Source of the DNA: CAZJNX01 sp964547415
GTDB lineage: Bacteria > Pseudomonadota > Alphaproteobacteria > Rhizobiales > Amorphaceae
Assembly (NCBI GenBank): GCA_964547415.1
Contig: CAZJNX010000109.1
Span: forward strand, 1-15,787
Reading direction: 5' to 3'
DNA length: 15,787 nt
The translations under genes and the position numbers were made by a program. The stretch's first letter is position 1. The number at the start of each line of letters is the position of its first letter. Below the pieces are notes generated by a model, which was not told the DNA's origin, searched no databases, and worked only from the letters and a program-made list of their open reading frames with translations. Below, in pieces: positions 1 to 7,633 of the stretch.

Positions 1-32
1 GCTATGCCTTCAGCCCTGGATCGAGAGGGTCA

Positions 33-1108
33 TTAATTAGGCGCGGTGGTATGAGCGGCGGCCGCGAAGGGGAACGACCCGTCGAGCTCACCCGTCCCCT
101 GCGCCTGGTTCGCGCAAGGCCCGCGATCTGCCCGATCCACCCGACGCCCTCCTCGATCCGCCCGCGAATTCGCTGGCTGGCTCCATAGCCGCGACGAGGG
201 GTGGTCGACCGCCCGTGGCTGCGGGAGAGGTTCTGCGCCACATGCGAGCGCTCCTTCTTGGAGCGCCGGTCGTTCACGAAGTCCTGCGCGTCCTCCCCGC
301 GAGCGGCGCCGAGCGCGATCGGACGCACTCGGGTTGCGAACGGGTCGATCATCCCGAGCGCGGCGATCCGCCCCGGGTGGCCTTGGGCCTGACTGATGCC
401 GGCATCGACGAAGAGACCGGATCCGTTCTCCGTCAGACCGGAACGGACACAAGCAAGCTTCGCCGCCATGCCCGACCCCTTGCGGTAGAGGCGCGGCTCG
501 GGATCGGTGGCCGAAACGCAGGTGGCGGTCGAGCGCCGATCGCCGCGGCAATCTGCCGGGGCGTTTCGGCCGCCGGACGAGGNNNNNNNNNNTCCCCCGA
601 GCCGTCGCGCGGTCGCACGCGCTTCATCGAGGCCCATGGCGCGATCGGCGTCCCGTCGACGCCGAAGTGATCGCTCGAAAGGAGCCGGCGGGCCCGCGGC
701 AACGCGAGCACGGCCGACAGGAAACGGGCGGCGGTCTCGCCTACGGGAAGACGGTCGTGGTTCTTCGGGAATGTCGAGTGGTTCCACATGGGCTCGTCGG
801 TCGACAGCCCGACGAATCCGCGGAACAGGAGGTCGAAATCCAGCTCCATCGGCTGCCGTTCCGAACGGATCGAACGGAAGGCTCGAAGGAGCATCGCCCT
901 CGAGAGGCGCTCCGGCGGGATCGACGGCCGGCCGATGCCGCAGGACAGCGCGCCGAGGCCGGGCCCGCCTCCCATCCAGCGCCCCGTTCGCCACCGTCCG
1001 GATCTCGCGCCGCGGATGATCGGGCCGCATCCGGGCCTCGGGGTCGAGATCGCGGAACAGCCGATCCGTCCGATCGTGCGTTCCACCGACGATCACCTTC
1101 CGCCTCAT
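33..1108 (-). pseudogene. IS5-family transposase, frameshifted and inactive
   Basis: Homology to the IS5-type transposase (DUF772 N-terminal part plus DDE domain) is spread over three frames. The ATG at 1106-1108 opens with a DLDPEAR...DHPRREIR segment. After a shift near 965, the frame starting at 1086 carries GRPSIPPERL, SIRSERQ, LLFRGFVGLS and FGVDGT, which holds the first catalytic Asp (about 655-657). Left of the N gap, the first frame resumes with DPEPRLYRKG, HVAQN, GYGASQRIRGRIEE and GVGW, keeping the catalytic Glu (about 152-154). A further shift near 90 leads to a stop at 33-35. The usual GADKGYD motif reads GAARGED, so the second catalytic Asp is replaced by Ala at about 302-304. 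The frame change at the gap means nothing, because the gap length is arbitrary. The other shifts and the lost Asp make an active enzyme very unlikely. Family is confident; the exact IS is not identifiable. Confidence 0.85.
583..592. other. Scaffold gap (10 N)
   Basis: Ten consecutive N lie inside the transposase remnant. A round number of N normally marks a join of unknown length made by a scaffolder, so distance, frame and even adjacency across this point are not established. Confidence 0.97.
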
Positions 1109-1169
1109 TTGACCCCGCCCCGGCGCAGCGTACCGGACGCGGCACTACGGGCCCCCTCTCGAAGGCCTG

Positions 1170-1736
1170 CTAGCGGCCGGCGAGCGACCCGCCGTCTTGC
1201 CGGGCACGAAGGGAAGGCGGAGCGACGGCGGCATCGAGGATCGGGCCGGCGAGGGTCATTTCCGGGTCGTAGATCCGGATGTCGATGTCGTCCGGCTCTT
1301 CCGTCGTCGCGCGAGGCGTGATCGACGGGATCGGCTGATCGCCCACGATCGTGGTGCTGCGGGATGCCGGATCGTGCTCGTAGACGACCGTGTTCCCGCC
1401 GTCGAGGATGAGGACGACGCCGTCCTCCGTCTCGATCGCGTCCGAATAGGAACCGAGATGACGGCTGGGAAGCCGGCTCTCGTCCCGTTCGCCGAACCAC
1501 TTGAAACCGGGCAGGGCGTGGCGGATCGGCTCACGCCCGAGCGGCGAGGCCTCCTCTCCCGCCGGCGCGGCCGCCGCCTGCCGGCCGCTGGCGTCGAACG
1601 GGACCGACTGGGCGAGGCGGCCTTGCGACTTGGTGACCGGCGCCTCCTCGCGCGCCCCGTCCACCGCCCAGCCGACCACGGCAGCCGAAGCGGCGACCAA
1701 CGCGAGGACACCAACGACAGCTGCCAATCGAGACAC
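1170..1736 (-). CDS. Hypothetical exported or membrane-anchored protein
   Basis: This is a 188-residue protein starting at GTG (1734-1736) with a purine-rich AGGTAGGG stretch about ten bases upstream. Residues 4-24 form one hydrophobic segment after a single Arg, consistent with an N-terminal anchor or a signal peptide without a clear cleavage site. The rest is soluble and acidic, with an Ala/Pro-rich stretch around 50-70 and a middle part (about 75-125) containing FKWFGERDES, GVVLILDGGNTVVYEHD and similar beta-rich text. I recognise no domain. The N-terminus and GC3-biased codons argue for a real gene rather than a shadow. It lies between the IS remnant and minC, divergent from minC, and the 246-base spacer between them could hold promoters for both. 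No function can be assigned. Confidence 0.72.
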   Translation of the reverse strand: MSRLAAVVGVLALVAASAAVVGWAVDGAREEAPVTKSQGRLAQSVPFDASGRQAAAAPAGEEASPLGREPIRHALPGFKWFGERDESRLPSRHLGSYSDAIETEDGVVLILDGGNTVVYEHDPASRSTTIVGDQPIPSITPRATTEEPDDIDIRIYDPEMTLAGPILDAAVAPPSLRARQDGGSLAGR

Positions 1737-1917
1737 GAGCGTACCCTACCTGCGAACCCATCCCGAACATAGGGGCGTTACGAACGATTCACCATGGCAA
1801 AATTATTCCTCCCTCGCCCCCGGACCCGACGCGTGCCGGAAAGACGGCCAGGCATCGCGGTGGATAAAGCGATCGCCACCCAGGAGAGGCAGCCGCGAAT
1901 CGGGATAATGGACTGGA

Positions 1918-1933
1918 TTAACGCATCATTTAC
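1918..1933 (+). promoter_or_regulatory. Possible CtrA-like box upstream of minC
   Basis: TTAA, seven bases, then TTTAC sits about 55 bases before the minC start, inside the only AT-rich patch of this spacer. The alphaproteobacterial CtrA site is TTAA-N7-TTAA, so this is a near match with one mismatch. CtrA control of division genes is known in the class, but such short sites arise by chance, so this is weak. Confidence 0.2.
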
Positions 1934-1986
1934 CAAGATCGGCGTTACTCGTCACCGACTGCCACCGCAAGCGACGGACCCCTGCC

Positions 1987-2751
1987 GTGGAAGAAACGAC
2001 CCCACCACCCAGATCGATCCGATTCGCCGGGCGCTCGTTCATGGCCTTCGTCCTGAAGCCGGAGCCGCCGGTGGAGGACTGGCTCGCCGAGTTCGACGCC
2101 TTCACGGGTCGTTCGCCGGGCTTCTTCGTCGGCAGGCCGGTGGTGGTGGACATCTCCGGCATGCCGCTACGCCGACCGGAGCTCGTGCACATCATCACCG
2201 AGCTCCGCCGGCGGCACATCACGATCATGGGTCTCGACGGCGTCGAGCCGGGCGAGGTCGGGGCGGACGCCCGCGGGCTCCCGCCGCTCCTCACCGGCAG
2301 CCGGACCTCCGACCAGCCCTTCGACCTGTCGAAGCTCGGCGGGGAGGGGGAGAAGGCGGAACGCGCGGCGCCGCAGCGGGAGGAGCCTCGCCCGCTCGTC
2401 ACCGGTGCGTCGCTGATGATCGACCGGCCCGTCCGCTCGGGCCAGTCCATCGTGCACATGGACGGGGACGTGACGGTCGTCGGCCCGGTGGCGTCGGGGG
2501 CGGAGATCGTCGCGGCGGGCTCCATCCACGTTTACGGGCGCCTGTCGGGACGGGCGATCGCGGGCGCCCAGGGCAACCGGCGGGCGCGCGTCTTCTGCCG
2601 CGCGATGGACGCCGAGCTCGTCGCCATCGACGGCCTGTACAAGACCTCGGAGGACCTCGACCGGCGGCTCAAGGGGGCGGCGGTGCAGGCCTGGCTCGAG
2701 GGCGATGCCATGAAGATCGCGGCTTTCAGCGAAAGGGAACGGGGAAGATGA
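1987..2751 (+). CDS. minC: Septum site-determining protein MinC
   Basis: MinC inhibits FtsZ polymerisation and is held at the cell poles by MinD, which keeps the division ring at mid-cell. The 254 residues show the two family domains: an N-terminal FtsZ-inhibiting domain (about 10-100, with IRFAGRSFMA and RPVVVDISGM) and a C-terminal beta-helix domain (about 138-240, with RPVRSGQSI at 147-155, GDVTVVGPVASGAEIVAAGSI and HVYGRLSGRA) that binds MinD and dimerises. A charged, Glu-rich linker (about 115-138) joins them. The start is GTG at 1987 with a weak ribosome site. The ATG at 2041 is rejected because it falls inside the conserved GRSFMA segment. The stop overlaps the minD start (ATGA, 2748-2751), implying translational coupling. 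Length is normal for the family. Confidence 0.95.
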   Translation: MEETTPPPRSIRFAGRSFMAFVLKPEPPVEDWLAEFDAFTGRSPGFFVGRPVVVDISGMPLRRPELVHIITELRRRHITIMGLDGVEPGEVGADARGLPPLLTGSRTSDQPFDLSKLGGEGEKAERAAPQREEPRPLVTGASLMIDRPVRSGQSIVHMDGDVTVVGPVASGAEIVAAGSIHVYGRLSGRAIAGAQGNRRARVFCRAMDAELVAIDGLYKTSEDLDRRLKGAAVQAWLEGDAMKIAAFSERERGR

Positions 2752-3563
2752 CAAAAGTCATGGTCGTGACGTCCGGAAAGGGCGGCGTCGGCAAGACCAC
2801 CTCCACGGCGGCCCTCGGGGCCGGACTCGCCATGGGCGGGGCGCGGGTCGCGGTGGTCGATTTCGACGTGGGTCTCAGGAACCTCGACCTGGTGATGGGG
2901 GCCGAGCGCCGCGTCGTGTTCGACCTCATCAACGTGATCAACGGCGACGCGCGGCTGAGCCAGGCGCTGATCCGCGACAAGCGGCTCGAGAACCTCGCGC
3001 TCCTGCCCGCGTCCCAGACCCGGGACAAGGACGCGCTCAGCGAGGACGGCGTCGCCCGGGTCATCGAGGAGATGCGCGGCAAGTTCGACTGGATCATCTG
3101 CGACAGCCCCGCCGGCATCGAGCGCGGCGCGACCCTCGCCATGCGTCACGCGGACGTCGCGGTGGTGGTGACGAACCCCGAGGTTTCCTCGGTGCGCGAC
3201 TCCGACCGCATCATCGGCCTCCTCGACGCCAAGACCGTGAGGGCCGAGAACGACCAGCGGATCGAGAAGCACCTCCTCCTCACCCGCTACGACGGGGCGC
3301 GGGCCGAGCGGGGCGAGATGCTCAAGGTCGACGACGTGCTCGAGATCCTGTCGATCCCGCTCCTCGGCATCATCCCGGAGAGCCAGGAGGTGCTGAGGGC
3401 GTCGAACCTCGGCACGCCGGTGACGCTGTCGAACGCCCAGAGCGCCCCGGCGCGGGCCTATCTCGACGCGGTGCGGCGGCTCAACGGCGACAGCGTGCCC
3501 GTCAACATCCCGTCGGAGAAGCGGAGCCTGTTCGGCAAGTTCTTCCCCCGGAGGGCTGCATGA
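2748..3563 (+). CDS. minD: Septum site-determining ATPase MinD
   Basis: MinD is a membrane-associated ParA/MinD-type ATPase that recruits MinC and is released from the membrane when MinE stimulates ATP hydrolysis, giving the pole-to-pole oscillation. The 271-residue product has the deviant Walker A motif KGGVGKTT at 11-18 with its signature first Lys, the DFDVGLRNLD segment at 38-47, the Walker B region ICDSPAG at 117-123, and TNPE at 142-145. The C-terminal SLFGKFFPRR (about 259-268) is the expected amphipathic membrane-targeting helix. GGGGAAG just before the ATG can serve as ribosome site. A much longer in-frame reading starting at 1794 exists but runs through minC in another frame and is not part of the protein. 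Confidence 0.97.
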   Translation: MTKVMVVTSGKGGVGKTTSTAALGAGLAMGGARVAVVDFDVGLRNLDLVMGAERRVVFDLINVINGDARLSQALIRDKRLENLALLPASQTRDKDALSEDGVARVIEEMRGKFDWIICDSPAGIERGATLAMRHADVAVVVTNPEVSSVRDSDRIIGLLDAKTVRAENDQRIEKHLLLTRYDGARAERGEMLKVDDVLEILSIPLLGIIPESQEVLRASNLGTPVTLSNAQSAPARAYLDAVRRLNGDSVPVNIPSEKRSLFGKFFPRRAA

Positions 3564-3826
3564 GTCTCTTCTCGTTCCTGCGAAAGCGGGACTCCGCGCC
3601 GGTGGCGCGCGAGCGCCTGCAGATCATGCTCGCCCACGAGCGGGCCGCGGCCGGCAACGACGACCTCGTGGCGACCCTGCGGGAGGAAATCCTCGCGGTG
3701 ATCGCCCGGCACATGTCGATCGAGCGGGATCGGGTGCAGGTCAAGATGGAGCGCGGCAAGGACGTGTCCCTCCTCGAGGTGGACGTGGAGCTCCCGACGG
3801 GGCAGAAGCTGGACGCCGCGGCCTGA
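3560..3826 (+). CDS. minE: Cell division topological specificity factor MinE
   Basis: MinE binds MinD, triggers its ATPase and restricts MinCD to the poles. This 88-residue protein has the family's layout: a short N-terminal membrane-binding stretch (MSLFSFLRKR), the MinD-contacting segment containing RERLQIMLAHER (about 18-29), and a C-terminal dimerisation domain with EEILAVIARHM and LEVDVELP (about 43-80). The start overlaps the minD stop (ATGA, 3560-3563), and GGAGGG precedes it as a good ribosome site. It closes the minCDE operon, whose order is the standard one. Length and composition are ordinary for an alphaproteobacterial MinE. Confidence 0.96.
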   Translation: MSLFSFLRKRDSAPVARERLQIMLAHERAAAGNDDLVATLREEILAVIARHMSIERDRVQVKMERGKDVSLLEVDVELPTGQKLDAAA

Positions 3827-4202
3827 GCCACCCGGGGCGTCGCCGTGCGCGGTCGAGGGCGTGGAAGGGGTCCGCCCCCTTCCGCGCCCTTCGTTCCTGC
3901 GCGCTCACCCGGTACCGGATGCACCGGCTGGCCGACCGCCTCCGGGACGAAGGGTGAAGATGGTCCGTCCCCTCGCTCGGGACGATGCTTCGGCGCACGG
4001 CCCTCGCAAAGGCGGCTGCTCGAGACCGCGAGGTCCGCCCGCGCAGCGAAGGGGCGGGCTGGCCGTCGATCCGACCGCGCCGCCGTCGATCCGATCCGAA
4101 ACGGCGCGTGAAGCGCTGGCGATCTGCAGCGGCGACTGGCAAGACCGACGGCGAAAGGCGCGGCGCACGGACCGGTGCGGGAGCGGACCGACGAAGCCTC
4201 CG
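3827..4202. other. Convergent spacer between minE and the carboxypeptidase gene
   Basis: No gene is convincing in these 376 bases. Open frames exist on both strands, but they are Arg/Pro/Gly-rich translations of GC-rich DNA without recognisable domains. Besides the hairpin at 3859-3887 there is a perfect 6-base stem (3966-3971 with 3979-3984, seven-base loop), an inverted pair CCCTTCGT/ACGAAGGG enclosing about 60 bases, and a short direct repeat of CGTCGATCCGA around 4066-4095. It may be a decayed or repeated intergenic element. Confidence 0.5.
3859..3887 (+). terminator. Candidate terminator after minCDE
   Basis: A 12-base arm (3859-3870) and its near-perfect complement (3876-3887, one mismatch) flank a five-base TCCGC loop 32 bases after the minE stop. 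The stem is very GC-rich. Only a loose CCTTCGTTCC follows instead of a clean T run, so it may end transcription weakly or simply protect the 3' end of the transcript. Confidence 0.5.
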
Positions 4203-5810
4203 TCACTCGTCCGTCGGTTTCGCGACCGGGAGGGGCACGCCGGACAGCATTTCAATGCGTGGGCTCTCGGACCCGGCCGCCGCCCCCGATCCGGTTTCGG
4301 CCACGGCGAGGCGGACGGCCGAGGCGAGGGCCAGAACCTCGCCCGGATCGGCGGGGGCGGCCTTCGCCACGAGGACGGCCTTCGGCTTGATCCGCGGAAA
4401 CGGTGCCGGACCGCCGCCGACGACGGTGCCCGACAGCGGGTTCGGCCGCGACGGGTCGGCATCGCCGATCCGGAGCGCCACGGGCGCCGGAACGCCGGCG
4501 ACGGGCCTCAGGTAGGAGATGGGCTTGTCGAGGGGCCCGATGGCGCCGCCCGTCGAGGGGGCGGCGGCAGCGCGGCCGTCCGCGGCGTCGGCCGCTCCGG
4601 CCTCGTCCCCGTCGCCAGGTGCCTGCGGCGCCGTGTCGGGTGCGGCCATGGACGCGGTTCCGGCGGCGAAGGTCACCGCCTCGACGGCCTCCTCCCCGCC
4701 ATCGTCGGCGACCGGGGCGTAGGCCTGCGCCGTCTCCTCCGCGGCCACGATACCGGGGAAGGCGACTTCCGGTGCGAGGTCGGCGAAACTCACGACGCCG
4801 TCGTCGTACGGGGTCTCGGGGCGCGTGGGGCCGCATACGACGGGGCGGAGGTCCACCGGCTCCACCGGTGTATCCGGCCCCGGGACGAGATCGTCGAGCC
4901 GCGGGGCATCCGCGGGGACGAGGCCGGCCGCCACGCGACGGAAGGCCTTCTCGAGATACTCGGCCGTGCGCTCGTTCCGCTCCCGGGAGGTGCGGCCGCC
5001 GAGCACGATCGCGACGATTTCCCGCCCGTCGCGCCGGGCGCTGGCGGCAAGGTTGAAGCCCGACGAGCAGATGAAGCCGGTCTTCATGCCGGTGGTGCCG
5101 GGGAAGCGGGTGACCAGCTTGTTGTGGTTGCGGAAGGTCCGCTCCCCGATGCGCACGCCCGACATGTCGAAGTAGTCGGCCTTGTCCGGAAACTCCGTCT
5201 TCAGGGCGCGCACCAGGATCGCCATGTCGCGGGCCGACGTCGTCTGCTCGTGGCTCGGCAGGCCGTGGGGGTTGGTGAAGAAGGTCTGCACCATGCCGAG
5301 TTCGGCGGCGCGGTGGTTCATCTCCTCCACGAAGGCGCGCTCGGTGCCGCCGATGGCCTCGGCGAGGGCCACCGACACGTCGTTGGCGGACTTCGTCATG
5401 AGGATGCGCAGCGCCGTCTCGATGCTGATGACGGTGCCGATCCTGAAGCCGATGCGGCTCGGCGGCTGGCTGGCGGCCTGGGGCGAGATGCGCACGGGCG
5501 AGGTTTCCTTCACCCGGCCGTCCCGGATCGCCTGGAAGGTGACCCACGCCGTCATCAGCTTGGTGAGGGACGCCGGGTACCAGGGCTGCATCGGATCCTT
5601 CTCGGCGATGATGCGCCCGTCCGTCATGTCGAAGACGAGGTAGGAGCCGATGTCGGCCCGCGCCTTGCCGGCGAACCACGCCGCCAGCAGCAGCGCCACG
5701 ACGGCGCACAGGAGCGCGCCGGGGCGCGCCCGCCCCCGCCGCCTGCCTCGACGCCCCCGGACGCCAGCGCCCCCCGGCGGCCGTTCACCGCTGCGAACAG
5801 TCTCGGCCAT
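4203..5810 (-). CDS. D-alanyl-D-alanine carboxypeptidase (peptidase S11, PBP5/6-type)
   Basis: The enzyme trims the terminal D-Ala from peptidoglycan stem peptides in the periplasm. Numbered from the ATG at 5808-5810 (535 residues), a basic N-terminus and one hydrophobic helix (about 31-48) precede the S11 domain. The penicillin-binding motifs are all present: SLTK with nucleophile Ser81, SAN at 141-143 and KTG at 243-245. NHNKLV and TGMKTGFICSSGFN are typical of DacA/DacC/DacF homologues. From about 295 to the end is a tail of roughly 240 residues, Ala/Pro/Gly/Asp-rich, with a few conserved-looking patches (LDKPISYLRPV, PFPRIKPKAV, VPLPVAKPTDE) and no recognised domain. An alternative ATG lies five codons upstream (5823-5825), and a frame open to 5978 is less likely because that segment is Arg/Pro-rich. 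It is divergent from bolA. Confidence 0.9.
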   Translation of the reverse strand: MAETVRSGERPPGGAGVRGRRGRRRGRARPGALLCAVVALLLAAWFAGKARADIGSYLVFDMTDGRIIAEKDPMQPWYPASLTKLMTAWVTFQAIRDGRVKETSPVRISPQAASQPPSRIGFRIGTVISIETALRILMTKSANDVSVALAEAIGGTERAFVEEMNHRAAELGMVQTFFTNPHGLPSHEQTTSARDMAILVRALKTEFPDKADYFDMSGVRIGERTFRNHNKLVTRFPGTTGMKTGFICSSGFNLAASARRDGREIVAIVLGGRTSRERNERTAEYLEKAFRRVAAGLVPADAPRLDDLVPGPDTPVEPVDLRPVVCGPTRPETPYDDGVVSFADLAPEVAFPGIVAAEETAQAYAPVADDGGEEAVEAVTFAAGTASMAAPDTAPQAPGDGDEAGAADAADGRAAAAPSTGGAIGPLDKPISYLRPVAGVPAPVALRIGDADPSRPNPLSGTVVGGGPAPFPRIKPKAVLVAKAAPADPGEVLALASAVRLAVAETGSGAAAGSESPRIEMLSGVPLPVAKPTDE

Positions 5811-5995
5811 GAGCGAACCCGTCATCCCCGTATGCGTTGTCCGAACATCCGCGCCATTCCCGAAACGCCGCGCCCGTGGCGCCGCCAGACGCGTGGGCCG
5901 CGGGATCGTTCGGCGATCCGGCGACGGCCCCGAATGAGTGCTGCCGTTCGCGCCCCAGCGCCGAACGGGTACGGTCATGCATCAGTAGCCTTGCA

Positions 5996-6011
5996 CGGGG
6001 CTGTTGCCCCG
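5996..6011. repeat. Small perfect hairpin upstream of bolA
   Basis: CGGGGC and GCCCCG flank a TGTT loop in the divergent spacer between the carboxypeptidase gene and bolA. It lies just before the AT-rich CTTCTATAGCAAAA patch (6021-6034), which could hold a -10 element for bolA. The hairpin's role is unknown, and it could be chance in GC-rich DNA. Confidence 0.3.
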
Positions 6012-6083
6012 CTGGCGACGCTTCTATAGCAAAACGGCAGCCGATTGTCAGGAGCGGTCCGGCGCGCGCCGGGCCGGCAGCCC

Positions 6084-6353
6084 ATGGCCGACACCAGAAG
6101 CCGCATTCTCGCCCGCCTGTCGGAGCGTTTCGCCCCCGTCTCCCTCGAGGTGACCGACGAGTCGCACCTCCATGCCGGCCACGCCGGCTGGCGGGAGGGC
6201 GGGGAGACGCACTTTCGCGTCACCATCGTCTCGGAGGCTTTCCGCGACCGGACGCGCCTCGAACGCCACCGGATGGTCAACGAGGCGCTGGCGGACGAGC
6301 TCGCGGCGGGCGTCCACGCCCTCGCGATCAGGGCCGAGCCGCCCGCCGCCTAG
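6084..6353 (+). CDS. bolA: BolA family transcriptional/iron-sulfur regulator
   Basis: BolA proteins pair with monothiol glutaredoxins around a [2Fe-2S] cluster and influence morphology and stress responses. The 89-residue product has the compact BolA fold signature: the IxxxLxxxF helix (residues 7-17), LEVTDESHLHAGHAG (about 20-34), the FRVTIVSEAF strand-helix (about 42-51) and RHRMVNEAL (about 58-66). The conserved His of the HAGH segment and the invariant His of ERHRMV are present. The ATG at 6084 gives the usual length. A TTG at 6045 would add 13 unsupported residues. Its stop TAG is shared, as a CTAG palindrome at 6350-6353, with the stop of the convergent CBS-domain gene. It sits beside the aroK operon as in many alphaproteobacteria. 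Confidence 0.93.
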   Translation: MADTRSRILARLSERFAPVSLEVTDESHLHAGHAGWREGGETHFRVTIVSEAFRDRTRLERHRMVNEALADELAAGVHALAIRAEPPAA

Positions 6354-7633
6354 GCCTTTTCCGCCGCCTCCGGCGCGGGCGTGAGGCGCAGCAGCGTGAT
6401 GCGGTTGCGGTCCTTCTCCACCACCTCGAAGCGGATCCCGTAGAAGGTGAACGCCTGGCTCTCCTCCGGGATCATCCGCGCCTCGTGGATGACGAGGCCG
6501 GCCGCCGTCGTCGCCTCCTCGTCCGGCAACTCCCAGTCGAAGGCGCGGTTGAGGTCGCGGATCGACACGCCCCCGTCCACGAGGACCGACCCGTCCGCCT
6601 GCGGCTTGACGCCCGCCACCTCCACGTCGTGCTCGTCGGTGATGTCGCCGACGATCTCCTCGAGGATGTCCTCCAGCGTCACGAGCCCCATGAACTCGCC
6701 GTACTCGTCCACCACGAGGGCGAAGTGGAGCCGCTTCTTCAGGAACTGGTTGAGCTGGTCCTTGAGCGCCGTCGTGTCCGGCACGAACCAGGGCTCGGCC
6801 GCGATCGCCATGGCGTCCACCTTCGCCGGGTCGCCGCCCGCCGCGTAAAGGGCCCGGAGCACGTCCTTGGCGTGGAGGATGCCGACGATGTTCTCCACCT
6901 CCCCCCGCCACAGGGGCAGGCGGGTATAGGGGCTCTTCAGGACCGCCTCGACGATCCTCTCCGGCGGGTCGTCCGCGTTCAGCGCCTGCATGGCGGTGCG
7001 GTGGACCATCACGTCTGAGACCTCGAGCTCGGCGAGGTCGAGGAGGGCGTCGAGCCGGTCCCGGTCGGCCTTCGGCAGCGCGCCCTCGGCGTGGTGCATG
7101 TCGAGCGCGCCGCGGATCTCCTCGTGGGCCGACAGCACCTGCTCCTGGTCGGCGTTCACGCCGAACAGGCGCAGCACGAGGCGGACGATGCGCTGCACCA
7201 GCCCGGTGATCGGCGCGAAGACGATCACAACCACGCGCGCGATCGGCGAGACGGTGATGGCGAAGGCCTCCGGGCGGGTGATCGCCCACGTCTTCGGCAA
7301 CACCTCCGCGAAGATCACCACGAGCGCCGTCATGATGAGCGTCGCCCAGGCGACCGCCGCCTCGCCGAGGCGCGAGACGAGAAGGCTCGTCAGAAGCGCA
7401 GAGGCCAGGATGTTGACGAGGTTGTTGCCCAGCAGCACCGCCCCGATCAGCTCCTCGCGGATCGAGATCAGCCGGAGCGCGATGCCGGCCCGCCTTGAGC
7501 CCTGCTTCTCGAGCTGCATCAGGCGGGCGCGCGAGGCGGCGGTGAGGGCCGTTTCCGAGCCCGAGAAGAAACCCGACACGCCGAGCAGGACAAGCACCGC
7601 AAGCCCGGTCAGCCAGAGTTCGAGGTCGTTCAT
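6350..7633 (-). CDS. HlyC/CorC-family transporter (CNNM and CBS domains)
   Basis: This 427-residue inner-membrane protein belongs to the CorC/CorB/CNNM group linked to divalent-metal (Mg2+/Co2+) efflux; older records call it hemolysin. Domains in order are: a CNNM/DUF21 membrane domain (about 1-185) with GFFSGSETALTAA at 21-33 and IFAEVLPKTWA at 107-117, a CBS pair (about 205-265 and 275-330) with SPYTRLPLW and VVDEYGEFMGLVTLEDILEE, and a C-terminal CorC_HlyC domain (about 345-420) with DGGVSIRDLN and FTFYGIRFEV. The ATG at 7631-7633 overlaps the aroB stop (ATGA read on the minus strand), so it is the last gene of the aroK-aroB operon. A longer open reading on this strand, reaching 10528, is only antisense DNA of xerD and neighbours. 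Confidence 0.94.
   Translation of the reverse strand: MNDLELWLTGLAVLVLLGVSGFFSGSETALTAASRARLMQLEKQGSRRAGIALRLISIREELIGAVLLGNNLVNILASALLTSLLVSRLGEAAVAWATLIMTALVVIFAEVLPKTWAITRPEAFAITVSPIARVVVIVFAPITGLVQRIVRLVLRLFGVNADQEQVLSAHEEIRGALDMHHAEGALPKADRDRLDALLDLAELEVSDVMVHRTAMQALNADDPPERIVEAVLKSPYTRLPLWRGEVENIVGILHAKDVLRALYAAGGDPAKVDAMAIAAEPWFVPDTTALKDQLNQFLKKRLHFALVVDEYGEFMGLVTLEDILEEIVGDITDEHDVEVAGVKPQADGSVLVDGGVSIRDLNRAFDWELPDEEATTAAGLVIHEARMIPEESQAFTFYGIRFEVVEKDRNRITLLRLTPAPEAAEKA

Larger units (their letters stand above)
1..1108 (-). mobile_element. Remnant of an IS5-type insertion sequence
   Basis: The stretch is filled by a decayed IS5-type transposase gene. I could not pick out terminal inverted repeats or a target-site duplication on either side, so the true ends of the element are unknown; the left end may lie outside the window. 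A 10-N scaffold gap falls inside the element, as is common where assemblies break at repeated IS copies. Confidence 0.7.

Noticed and set aside
1783..1809. A third EcfG-like promoter, upstream of the hypothetical gene at 1170-1736
   Set aside because: On the minus strand it reads GGAAT-N18-CGTT, with one mismatch in the -35 and a spacer outside the usual 16-17, too weak to claim.
1794..2747. An N-terminal extension of MinD (about 318 residues)
   Set aside because: It overlaps minC in another frame, is Arg/Gly-rich without domains, and MinD starts normally at the ATG at 2748 right before the Walker A motif.
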